64,000 nucleotides of DNA from Planctomycetota bacterium (GTDB taxonomy: Bacteria > Planctomycetota > Planctomycetia > Pirellulales > Pirellulaceae), in NCBI GenBank assembly GCA_963204965.1, contig CAUJKA010000275.1, forward strand, positions 1 through 64,000. Direction: 5' to 3'. Shown one piece after another: positions 8,909-16,861 of this stretch. Position numbers and translations under genes: made by a program. Under the pieces are notes generated by a model. That model worked only from the letters and a program-made list of their open reading frames with translations. It made no database searches and was not told the origin of the DNA. The number at the start of each line of letters is the position of its first letter. Position 1 is the stretch's first letter.

Positions 8909-11900
8909 TCAATGACGGTCTACGTCCGCATCTACTCTTGAAAAGACCGCTATTCCACTGGGGGCGAAGACGCGGTATTGAGTTTTGGTGCTCTCGCGGG
9001 ATTGCTGCAAGCGGGTTAATGCCGGTGGGGGAAGTTCGCGGCCGGTGGCGAAGAGGATGAGGGTGTTGAGTTCGGTGGATAGGGCGTCGAGCACATCGGG
9101 TAAGGCAAACTCACCAGCGTCTCCAAACTGTTCGGCTACATTGGAATAGGCTTGAGCAAAGTGGACAGACTGACTGGTGGATACGGAAAGCGTTTTGACG
9201 TTCTTCCACTCTTCAAGAACGCTAACAGGAATTGAAAACGGATTGTTGTGGACGGCCAAGTGCCTGAACTTTTCACCTGAGGCGAGTAGCTTGGGCGGGT
9301 TCGCGAGTTGGTTGTTCCCGACGTTCAGGCGTTCAAGCGTCGTTACAGCTGTTAGGTCGGGAAGATCGGTCAACTGGTTGTGCTCGACATCTATCGTGGA
9401 GAGACTTCGTGCAGAGGACAACGAATCGGGAATCTTCGTGAGTGCGTTATTGGACAGCTTGAGAGTCCGCAATCGCACAAGTTGGTCCATTCCGTTGGGC
9501 AAGTCTGTCAACGCATTAAAGGCTGCGTTCAAGGAGCCAAGATCTGCTAAGGTCACCAACGAACTGGGCAGCGCGGTGAGTCGGTTGCCAGCAACATTGA
9601 GTGTCCCGAGCTTCGTACAGTTCCCCAATTCATCGGGCAGGCTCTCTAGTAAGTTATCTGACGCATCGAGCTCAAGCAGGTTCGATAATCTACCGACTTC
9701 CACAGTAAGTTTCACCAGCCGATTGTTGTTCATCTTTATTGTACCTAGCTGAGTCATCGCACCGATCTCCGACGGCAGACTCGCTAGTCCATTACTGGAT
9801 GCATCGAATGTGCTGAGCGCGGTGAGTCCTTTAACTTCTACTGGGAGCGCAGTCAAACGATTGGAGCTTAGATTCAGGCTTTTCAGCGCAGCAAGCTGGC
9901 CAATCGTAATGGTAAGAGCGGGCAACTGGTTTCTTGAAAGATCAAGAGTGGCCAGTACGAGCCACTGACCCACTTCATCTGGCAACGACATTAGCAGGTT
10001 CTCTGAAAGATTGACGTTCGACAGCTTCATCCATTGCCCAACTGCTGACGGAAGTGTCGTCAGATGATTCCGTGTACAGGCAAAATCTTGCAGTTCGATC
10101 CATGCGCTGACTTCCTGTGGCAGTGCCGTCAAAGCGTTGTCAGCAAGTATCAATTTCACCAACGCTTTCCATCCGCTCACACCCGCAGGCAAACTTGCGA
10201 TCGGCGTTCGCTCGATGCGCAGATCTTCCAAGCGACTCCAGCCAGAGACAGTTTCTGGGAGCGAGGTCAGCTTGCAATCGCTCAATTCAGCTCGCGTCAA
10301 CTGCTGCAAATTACCAACCCCATCTGGAAGTACCGTTAGAGGATTTCCCGTCAAGAACAGATGTCGAAGTTCACGAAGACCGCCAATTTCACTCGGCAGA
10401 TTGGTTAACTTACAATCGCGGCAGTCGAGCGATCGCAGCTTGCCAAGTTGCCCGATTGCAATGGGCAGCTTCTCAATTGCGTTTCCGGCAATCCCAAACA
10501 CCCGCAGCTCGCGCATGGAACCCAAGTCCTCAGGCAGCGCGGTCAACTGATTTCCACCGAGTTCTAATTCGCCCAGGCGAGGCAACTTTAGGGCATTGTC
10601 TGGGAGCTTTGTTAATCGGTTGCTACTTAAGTTTAGTTGCTCAAGTTCAACTAGCCCGCTCAACGACGGTACGCTCGTCAGTTGATTAGCACTCAAGTCG
10701 AGAAAGGTTAAGTTCTTCAATCCACCCAAGGCGTCCGGTAGTTGTCCGAATTGATTCATGGAAGCGCTCAGGATTCGCAGGTTGCTACAATTTCCGATGG
10801 CCGCAGGAAGAGTCGTCAATGAATTGAACGTCACTTCGAGCTCAATGAGAGACGTTAGTTGACCGATCGCGTCCGGCAAAACCGTAAGTGAATTCTGAGC
10901 GACGTTCAATCGGCGGAGTTTCGACAGACGGCCAATCTCGACAGGTACCTCAGTGAGCCGATTCGTGTCAAAGTTCAACTCCTTAAGATTCTTGAGCTGC
11001 CCAATTTCGACGGGCATGCTTGAGAGCAAGCAGTTCGAAACTTCCAAAACCTCCAACCGCGAGAGTTGTCCGATCTCCGCGGGCAACGCCGTCAATCCGT
11101 GAACTTCATTGGTTTCTGAATCAACAAAGTTGCTGTCATCCAAACGCAACTCGCGCAAGGAACTCAGCCGACCAATTGCGGCTGGCAGTACCAACAGATG
11201 ACTTCCCTGCAAATTCAGTGATTCGAGATTAACCAAGTCACCGATTTGGTCCGGTAATTCGCTAACCTTGTTTCGATGGAGAGACAAATTTCGCAACGCG
11301 ACCAGCTTGCCGATTTCTGGCGGGAGTTTTGTCACCTTAGCGCGATTCAATACCAACCCTTCCAAGCGACGCAGTTCTCCAATAGTTGCAGGCAAGCTCT
11401 CTAGCGGAGTGTCGGCGCATAGGAGGTCTCGCAATTCCAGCAACTGACCGATCGCGTCCGGCAAAGATAGAAGCGGATTATCCGAAACGGAGAGTTCCCG
11501 CAGCGACCGCCAACCCGCAATTTCTAGAGGAAGTTGGTCGATGCTGTTCCCATCCAAGCGAGCGATCTTCAATTGAACCAGATTGAACAGACCAACAGGA
11601 AGGTTCGTCAGTTGATTTCCAGTGACATAGAGTTCCTGTAGGTTCGACAGCTTACCAATGACATCGGGCAACTGCTGAAGCGCGCAGTGATCGACACGGA
11701 GGACTCGCAGGCTTGCCAGTTGCTCAAGCTCGTTAGGCAAGCCAGTGAGCCCGTTCCCCGTGAGTACAAGCGACTGTAAAGCGGCCAATTGTCCGATCTC
11801 GGCAGGAAGAGTCTCGATTTGATTACTGGCCACGTTTAACTCAACGAGCCGAGTCAGCGAAGTGATCTCGCTTGGGAAGACAGTAAATCGATTGCCAGCC

Positions 11901-13426
11901 AGGAATAGTGATCGTAGAGATCCTAATGTTCCAAACGCGGCGGGTAGAGCAGTGAGCTGGTTGCTGGAAAAGTCAGCCTCATTCAAGGCGGTTAAACCAG
12001 AGACTTCTGTGGGTAACTCAGTCAATGCGTTACTGCTCGCTCTTAAGACTTGCAACTGCGCTAGTTTTCCGATTTCCGTTGGCAACGAAGCAAGCTGATT
12101 GCCGTCAATGTCTAGATCTTGCAGATTCGAAAGTCCGCCGATTTCACCAGGAATTGTCGTCAATTGGTTTTGCCCAAGACGCAATTTAATCAAGTTCGTC
12201 AGCGATCCGAGCGTTATTGGCAAAGCCTTCAGTTGATTGTTGTCCAGAGCGAGCGTCTTGAGCGCCGTAAGATTTCCGAGCGTATCAGGAAGCTCGGTCA
12301 GTTGATTTACCGAAAGATCCAGTGATTCCAATTTGGTCCATTGCCCAATCTCTGGCGGCAAGGCGGTGAGTTTATTGCCGGGCAGTGGAGCTAGGTCGTC
12401 GCGTATTACCGACACGATAATCGTATCGCCACCATCAAGATCAAAGCAGGCATCTGAAACTCGGCCCAGGTGTACCTTTTTCAATTCGGTAAGCTTGCCA
12501 ATCTCCGCAGGTAAGCTCGCCAACTGATTCATCGGCAACTCCAAGAGTTCGAGCTTGGTGCAGTCGCCAACCGTCGTTGGCAAAGTAGTGAGCGAATTGT
12601 TTGCTGCTCGCAATTCGCGCAGCTTCGTCAGCCCACCAATCTCAGTGGGCAATTCTGAAAATCGATTGCGGCGAATGGAGAGTATCTCTAATGCGGAGAG
12701 CTGGCCGATTGATTTTGGAAGTCGCGTTAGTCGATTTCCATCCACCAGCAGTTCAGTCAGCGCCGCCAACTTCCCGATCTCGTCCGGCAAGGAGGCAAGC
12801 ACATTCTCCGACAGGTCCAACTCCGTAGTCTTGGTAAGACTGCCAATTTCCTTAGGCACGGAGGTCAATCGACATCGAGCTACTCGCAGCACCTTCAAAT
12901 TCACCAGCGAACCGATGGACGCACCGATCTCTGTAAAGTCATTCCCCGACAAAGTTAGCTCTTCCAGAATTGGCCACTTGGCAATCAACTCTGGCCAGCG
13001 ATCAAATCGATTTGCATCGCCGCGGAACTTACGTAGAGCTGTAAGTACTAATTGATCGGGCAACGATGCAAGCTGATTAACACCAACATCCAACTCTTCC
13101 AGCAGCGTCAATTCGGATAACGCTCGAGGCATTTCCATCAGTTCATTATTGCGTAGACGTAGCGACTTAAGATTGGCCAGGAACTCCACATCGACCAAAT
13201 CTCTGATTCGATTGCTCGACAAATCGAGCGACTGCAACTCCGACAAAGACGTCACCGGGCCGGGTAGATGTCGAAACAGATTCCCGCTCAAGTCCAGATG
13301 CGTCAAACTTTTCAACTCAGCCAACTCAAACGGAATCTGCACCAGCCCCAAGTCTGACAGATCCAGTGAGCTCACATCTGACAAGGCCGCTTGCTTGATG
13401 CGTCGCAACGATTCTTGAAACGACAT
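8909..13426 (-). CDS. Giant leucine-rich-repeat protein
   Basis: About 1,505 residues made almost wholly of 23-residue leucine-rich repeats, roughly 60, of the bacterial/plant-PIRL type with consensus 'LP.eIG.L..L..L.l..N.Lt.'. The first repeats begin near residue 15. One repeat around residues 320-355 carries an insertion containing CFDLDGGDTIIVSV. The last ~90 residues after the repeats (FAQAYSNVAEQFGDAGEF onward) form a non-repeat cap. There is no signal peptide, membrane segment, kinase or GTPase, so it looks like a cytoplasmic binding scaffold. Start: ATG at 13426 (MSFQESL) has AAGGAA 7 bases upstream; the upstream GTG at 13447 does not. It diverges from a TIR-STAND gene, and a recognition role next to a STAND ATPase is inference only. 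Confidence 0.9.
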   Translation of the reverse strand: MSFQESLRRIKQAALSDVSSLDLSDLGLVQIPFELAELKSLTHLDLSGNLFRHLPGPVTSLSELQSLDLSSNRIRDLVDVEFLANLKSLRLRNNELMEMPRALSELTLLEELDVGVNQLASLPDQLVLTALRKFRGDANRFDRWPELIAKWPILEELTLSGNDFTEIGASIGSLVNLKVLRVARCRLTSVPKEIGSLTKTTELDLSENVLASLPDEIGKLAALTELLVDGNRLTRLPKSIGQLSALEILSIRRNRFSELPTEIGGLTKLRELRAANNSLTTLPTTVGDCTKLELLELPMNQLASLPAEIGKLTELKKVHLGRVSDACFDLDGGDTIIVSVIRDDLAPLPGNKLTALPPEIGQWTKLESLDLSVNQLTELPDTLGNLTALKTLALDNNQLKALPITLGSLTNLIKLRLGQNQLTTIPGEIGGLSNLQDLDIDGNQLASLPTEIGKLAQLQVLRASSNALTELPTEVSGLTALNEADFSSNQLTALPAAFGTLGSLRSLFLAGNRFTVFPSEITSLTRLVELNVASNQIETLPAEIGQLAALQSLVLTGNGLTGLPNELEQLASLRVLRVDHCALQQLPDVIGKLSNLQELYVTGNQLTNLPVGLFNLVQLKIARLDGNSIDQLPLEIAGWRSLRELSVSDNPLLSLPDAIGQLLELRDLLCADTPLESLPATIGELRRLEGLVLNRAKVTKLPPEIGKLVALRNLSLHRNKVSELPDQIGDLVNLESLNLQGSHLLVLPAAIGRLSSLRELRLDDSNFVDSETNEVHGLTALPAEIGQLSRLEVLEVSNCLLSSMPVEIGQLKNLKELNFDTNRLTEVPVEIGRLSKLRRLNVAQNSLTVLPDAIGQLTSLIELEVTFNSLTTLPAAIGNCSNLRILSASMNQFGQLPDALGGLKNLTFLDLSANQLTSVPSLSGLVELEQLNLSSNRLTKLPDNALKLPRLGELELGGNQLTALPEDLGSMRELRVFGIAGNAIEKLPIAIGQLGKLRSLDCRDCKLTNLPSEIGGLRELRHLFLTGNPLTVLPDGVGNLQQLTRAELSDCKLTSLPETVSGWSRLEDLRIERTPIASLPAGVSGWKALVKLILADNALTALPQEVSAWIELQDFACTRNHLTTLPSAVGQWMKLSNVNLSENLLMSLPDEVGQWLVLATLDLSRNQLPALTITIGQLAALKSLNLSSNRLTALPVEVKGLTALSTFDASSNGLASLPSEIGAMTQLGTIKMNNNRLVKLTVEVGRLSNLLELDASDNLLESLPDELGNCTKLGTLNVAGNRLTALPSSLVTLADLGSLNAAFNALTDLPNGMDQLVRLRTLKLSNNALTKIPDSLSSARSLSTIDVEHNQLTDLPDLTAVTTLERLNVGNNQLANPPKLLASGEKFRHLAVHNNPFSIPVSVLEEWKNVKTLSVSTSQSVHFAQAYSNVAEQFGDAGEFALPDVLDALSTELNTLILFATGRELPPPALTRLQQSRESTKTQYRVFAPSGIAVFSRVDADVDRH

Positions 13427-13715
13427 TTTTTGATTCCTTGAGTGCACAGAATAAAGAGCCTAAAAACAGTATAATGCTAACCTGCGATTGAGTAGTTTAT
13501 TGAAATGTCAATCTTCACAACCATTCCCATTTTAGGTCGAATCGAAGTGCCTTAGGTATTTCACTACACATGACAATCGAGGATTTCGCCGCTTACAATC
13601 AACTTATTCCAAGACGAATCGAATGCTGTACAGTAGCAACTGACTCGCTACACTCGAATGTTTGCGCGAGGGTTGGATGAAGTTGAAAGTCAATGCGTAG
13701 AGGGAAGCCGAAGTC
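13427..13715. promoter_or_regulatory. Divergent promoter region between LRR and TIR-STAND genes
   Basis: The two large genes point away from each other across about 290 A/T-rich bases, so both promoters must lie here. I see AAGGAA for the LRR gene at 13434-13439. No confident -35/-10 pair or operator palindrome could be picked out by eye. Confidence 0.4.
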
Positions 13716-16031
13716 ATGAGTGACCAATTCCAATTCGATGCATTCCTGTCGCACAACAGCCAGGAAAAGGATGCTGTTAAAGTCGTTGCCGATCGACTAA
13801 GACGTCTCGACAGCCCGATTAAAGTTTGGCTCGATGAGTGGGAACTTATCCCTGGACGTTCTTCTGTTGAGGGCATTGAAGATGGCATTAAGCAAAGCCT
13901 TACGTTTGTTCTATTTCTGGGGCCTGCCGGACTTGGACCGTGGCATCAAATCGAACGTCGTGCGGCTCTATTTCATGAACGTGACTCGCGCGGTCTGGTG
14001 ACAATCATTCCAGTGCTTTTGCCTGGAATCGAGCAACCGAAGGAGTCCGTGCCGCTTTTGCTTCGCGATCCGACTTGGGTCGTGTTTAAGTCGATCAATC
14101 CGCTTGATGAGGAAGCCCTGCACTTGTTGGTCTGCGGAATCCGTGGCGAAAAGCCCGGTAAATTCCAGCATCGCATGTCTAACGAAATCATCGACAGCAA
14201 CCAGCAGATTGTTCCGCGTGGCTTACGAAGTTTCACGGACAGGGATAGCAGTTACTTTCTGCGACTTCTTCCTGGACCTCGCGAGAAAGGTTTGCCACTT
14301 AGCATTTCGTTTTGGAAGGAAAAGTTGGAGGAAGTAGATCCCGACAAAACCTTTCGCATCGGCTTATTGCATGGCCCCAGTGGTTGCGGAAAATCGTCAC
14401 TGGTAAAGGCAGGCTTATTGCCTCGATTGGCGGAGTATGTGCATGCGATCTATTTAGAAGCTACTCCTGACGACACTGAATCGCAATTACTGGCCAAGTT
14501 GCGGAAACAGTTCCCCGAGTTGCCTGTGGATCTTGATCTGCCGGCTACGTTGCAAACCCTGCGTGAGAATCCGCAGTTGGCAAGTGGCAGCAAAGTGGCT
14601 TTGATACTGGATCAGTTTGAGCAATGGCTGCACGCTAAACGGATCGACGACTCAACGCCGTTGGTGCAGGCTCTGCGCTATTGCGACGGTCGCGTGCTGC
14701 AAGCAGTTGTGATGGTACGCGTCGACTATCACTTGGAGACGTACCGTTTCTTTAAGCAATTTGATGGTGTCAAGATTCAGGATGGCATCAACACGCAGTT
14801 GGTGGACCTCTTCGACCGCAACCACGCGAGCAAAGTACTGCTAGAGTTTGGTCGGGCTTACGATCGCATTGCTGATCCCGGAAAACTGACAGCAGAAGAG
14901 CCTTCGTTCCTGACCGAGGTGCTAGATCAACTGCAGGACAAGGACCAGCGGTTAATCGCGGTGCAGTTGGCGTTGTTCGCCGACCTGATGAAAGACAAGC
15001 CGTGGACCGGCGAAATTCTGAAGAAACTCGGTGGTGCGACGGGAGTCGGTCGAGCTTACCTGGAAGAGAAGTTTGACAGCAAGATGGCGAACCCGACGCA
15101 CAAGCGTCATCGCAAAGCCGCCATCGCTATTCTCAAGGAATTGTTGCCTCCACGCGGAGCCGAGATCAAGGGGACAAGCCGTACCCGCTCACAACTGATC
15201 GCTGCTACAGAATACACGGCGCGACTACAGGACTTCGACGAGCTGATACAGATACTGCAGAATGACTTAAAATTAATTGCACCTGCTGCTCTTGACGAAG
15301 ACGCTACCGAGGAACGCCCTGAGCCCAGCTTCCAGCTGATTCACGATTATCTCGTTCCGTCGCTGAGAGACTGGCTAACCGCCACGGACCGGGAATCGTG
15401 GAGCGGCCGTGCAAGAATCTTGATAGAAGAGCGAACGGCAGATTGGCTGCGAGACAACGAGAATCCCAGACATTCACTCACGCCATGGCAATGGCTAAGC
15501 ATTCAGTGCGGAGTTTCAAAACGGAAGCGGTCTGAGGATGCCAATCGGCTCTTACGTAGGTCAATCCGTCGGTTCAGCACTCAAACAGCAATAGTCGTTT
15601 CTGTGTTGCTGGGCCCCGTCGTTGCTTACTTCGGGAGCGAATTCTTTACATTCCAAGCGAGCTTCGACTCACGAGAGTACGACGGACAACGACGGGAAAT
15701 CATCATCACCAAACGTTTCGATCCACGGCCAGCCGCGTGGCAGTTTCGGCAGGGTACTTGGATCTTCAAAGACGACCTCAAAGATCGAGAGTCCGAAGAT
15801 AAAGTCAACAACCTGATACTAAACTCCGGTTTATCTCCTGACTGGTCGCCGCTGGTACCATTGCTCAATTATTCGCGTCTTTCGATCGCCGAACTGGAAT
15901 GGCTCGACCGTCCTATCTCCGCTCAAGCGGCATATCTGGACTCAAAGGATTTGGCAGTGTGGAATCGAATCGAGCCTGATCCTATGCGCTGGCAAATCGG
16001 ACGAACAGATCGAGCTGCTGCAGTTGGCTAG
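13716..16031 (+). CDS. TIR-STAND ATPase, C-terminus probably truncated
   Basis: 771 residues. A TIR domain fills ~1-130 (FDAFLSHNSQEKD, VWLDEWELIPG, GPWHQIERRAALF with likely catalytic E80). After a linker, a STAND-type NTPase starts near 200 with P-loop GPSGCGKSS at 220-228 and the Walker B-like VALILDQFEQW. A winged-helix-like region follows, then one membrane segment at ~624-644 (AIVVSVLLGPVVAYFG). STAND proteins usually continue into a repeat sensor; here only ~125 residues follow the membrane segment. Its last ~22 codons read out of frame across a DUF1016-type gene fragment, so the true end was probably lost by rearrangement. TIR-STAND proteins act as infection-triggered NADases or oligomerising switches. 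The short form may or may not be functional. Confidence 0.85.
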   Translation: MSDQFQFDAFLSHNSQEKDAVKVVADRLRRLDSPIKVWLDEWELIPGRSSVEGIEDGIKQSLTFVLFLGPAGLGPWHQIERRAALFHERDSRGLVTIIPVLLPGIEQPKESVPLLLRDPTWVVFKSINPLDEEALHLLVCGIRGEKPGKFQHRMSNEIIDSNQQIVPRGLRSFTDRDSSYFLRLLPGPREKGLPLSISFWKEKLEEVDPDKTFRIGLLHGPSGCGKSSLVKAGLLPRLAEYVHAIYLEATPDDTESQLLAKLRKQFPELPVDLDLPATLQTLRENPQLASGSKVALILDQFEQWLHAKRIDDSTPLVQALRYCDGRVLQAVVMVRVDYHLETYRFFKQFDGVKIQDGINTQLVDLFDRNHASKVLLEFGRAYDRIADPGKLTAEEPSFLTEVLDQLQDKDQRLIAVQLALFADLMKDKPWTGEILKKLGGATGVGRAYLEEKFDSKMANPTHKRHRKAAIAILKELLPPRGAEIKGTSRTRSQLIAATEYTARLQDFDELIQILQNDLKLIAPAALDEDATEERPEPSFQLIHDYLVPSLRDWLTATDRESWSGRARILIEERTADWLRDNENPRHSLTPWQWLSIQCGVSKRKRSEDANRLLRRSIRRFSTQTAIVVSVLLGPVVAYFGSEFFTFQASFDSREYDGQRREIIITKRFDPRPAAWQFRQGTWIFKDDLKDRESEDKVNNLILNSGLSPDWSPLVPLLNYSRLSIAELEWLDRPISAQAAYLDSKDLAVWNRIEPDPMRWQIGRTDRAAAVG

Positions 16032-16143
16032 TAGCGGCATCCGCGTGGCAGCTTACTTCACCGAATTGCCTTCGCGAGAACTGCTACAGCGCAAGCTCCA
16101 TGATGCCGTGAAATACGCTCGTGCTAAATTGGCCAGTTGTTGA
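15967..16143 (+). pseudogene. 3' remnant of a DUF1016/YhcG-type nuclease gene
   Basis: In a different frame from the TIR-STAND gene, 58 codons read ESSLILCAGKSDEQIELL, QLASSGIRVAAYFTELP and SRELLQRKLHDAVKYARAKL before a TGA at 16141-16143. This is the characteristic C-terminal end of DUF1016 (YhcG) PD-(D/E)xK proteins, which read 'P.IGLILC..K....E.LQL..SGIRVAEYLTELP...LL..KL..A...AR'. The N-terminal part is missing; similarity fades upstream of about 15960, inside the TIR-STAND reading frame. So the 3' ends of two unrelated genes overlap head-to-tail in different frames, a recombination scar. Confidence 0.7.
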
Positions 16144-16211
16144 AGTACAAACTCCACACTGACCAAGAGCTGTTCAACCGCGCCAATGGCTACATTCGAC
16201 AGTACTATTAG
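16140..16211 (+). pseudogene. Short C-terminal scrap of an unknown gene
   Basis: Immediately after the DUF1016 remnant a third frame gives LKYKLHTDQELFNRANGYIR then QYY and a TAG at 16209-16211. It reads like the end of a protein rather than random sequence, but 23 residues are too few to name. It would be a third piece of debris in the same scar. Confidence 0.25.
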
Positions 16212-16253
16212 ACAGCGTTCATTTGAATTGCCTTAAATACCGAAAGGGTTGTG

Positions 16254-16616
16254 CTAGTACCAATAGAAGAGAGTGCGGTTAGGTTCGATAGCTTCCGTCA
16301 CGAATGAAAATCCCACGGCAAAACTAATTGTCAAGAGAAACCCAAGCACGCAGCAGAATAGTATCCGAATCGGAGCTGAATCGAGTCGCAGTATTCTGCT
16401 CAACGTTGAAGCGGCGTATGCGATAACGATCGGAAGCGTGAAGAATAGTATTCCCAACCCAAGGTTGATTGCTGTCAAGCTATTTCGCTGATGGTTCTGT
16501 AGCCCATCATGTACATTTTTTCCCACAGCGACGGCGCAGGCAATTACCGTGGTGCACACGATTAATCTGGCTATCGAGAACCTGTATTTGCTGTTTTCTT
16601 GAACATCGCTATCCAT
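16254..16616 (-). CDS. Small three-helix membrane protein
   Basis: About 120 residues with three membrane segments: RLIVCTTVIACAVAVG near the N-terminus, LGLGILFFTLPIVIAYAAS in the middle, and IRILFCCVLGFLLTISFAVG near the end. I chose ATG at 16616 (MDSDVQENSK) because GGAGGA lies about 10 bases upstream and it puts the first helix close to the N-terminus; the frame stays open to 16730, where the added residues look non-native. No family recognised. It stands alone between defence debris and the kinase gene, followed by no obvious partner. Confidence 0.6.
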   Translation of the reverse strand: MDSDVQENSKYRFSIARLIVCTTVIACAVAVGKNVHDGLQNHQRNSLTAINLGLGILFFTLPIVIAYAASTLSRILRLDSAPIRILFCCVLGFLLTISFAVGFSFVTEAIEPNRTLFYWY

Positions 16617-16705
16617 GTAGAGAACGTCCTCCGCCCAAACTACGATCAAGCGGGGCTCGTGGTTCTTTCCCAGGAGAGTGATTTCCTTCGTCCAAAAAAG
16701 ACTGG

Positions 16706-16821
16706 CCACGAAAGGGCACAAAAGCCACAAAAAAGAAGAGTTAGTTAGGACGAAACAACATCAGATAAGAGTGGAGCAAATCTCATCGAGCTCATTTTTT
16801 GTTTCTTGTGCCTTTTTGTGG
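16706..16821. repeat. Imperfect inverted repeat of CACAAAAGGGCACAAAAG type
   Basis: Left arm 16706-16724 (CCACGAAAGGGCACAAAAG) pairs with 16803-16821 read backwards (CCACAAAAAGGCACAAGAA), 15 of 19 matching. It fills the gap between the kinase end and the small membrane protein, and a related word recurs at 44050-44067. Role unknown; a dispersed intergenic repeat is likely. Confidence 0.5.
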
Positions 16822-16861
16822 ATAGAAAAATCAGTGGCTGTTTTCTGTTGACTACCGCGGG

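Noticed and set aside
10064..10689. Open frames of 90-190 codons on the plus strand inside the LRR gene
   Set aside because: They follow the 69-base repeat period of the LRR gene and are shadows of it.
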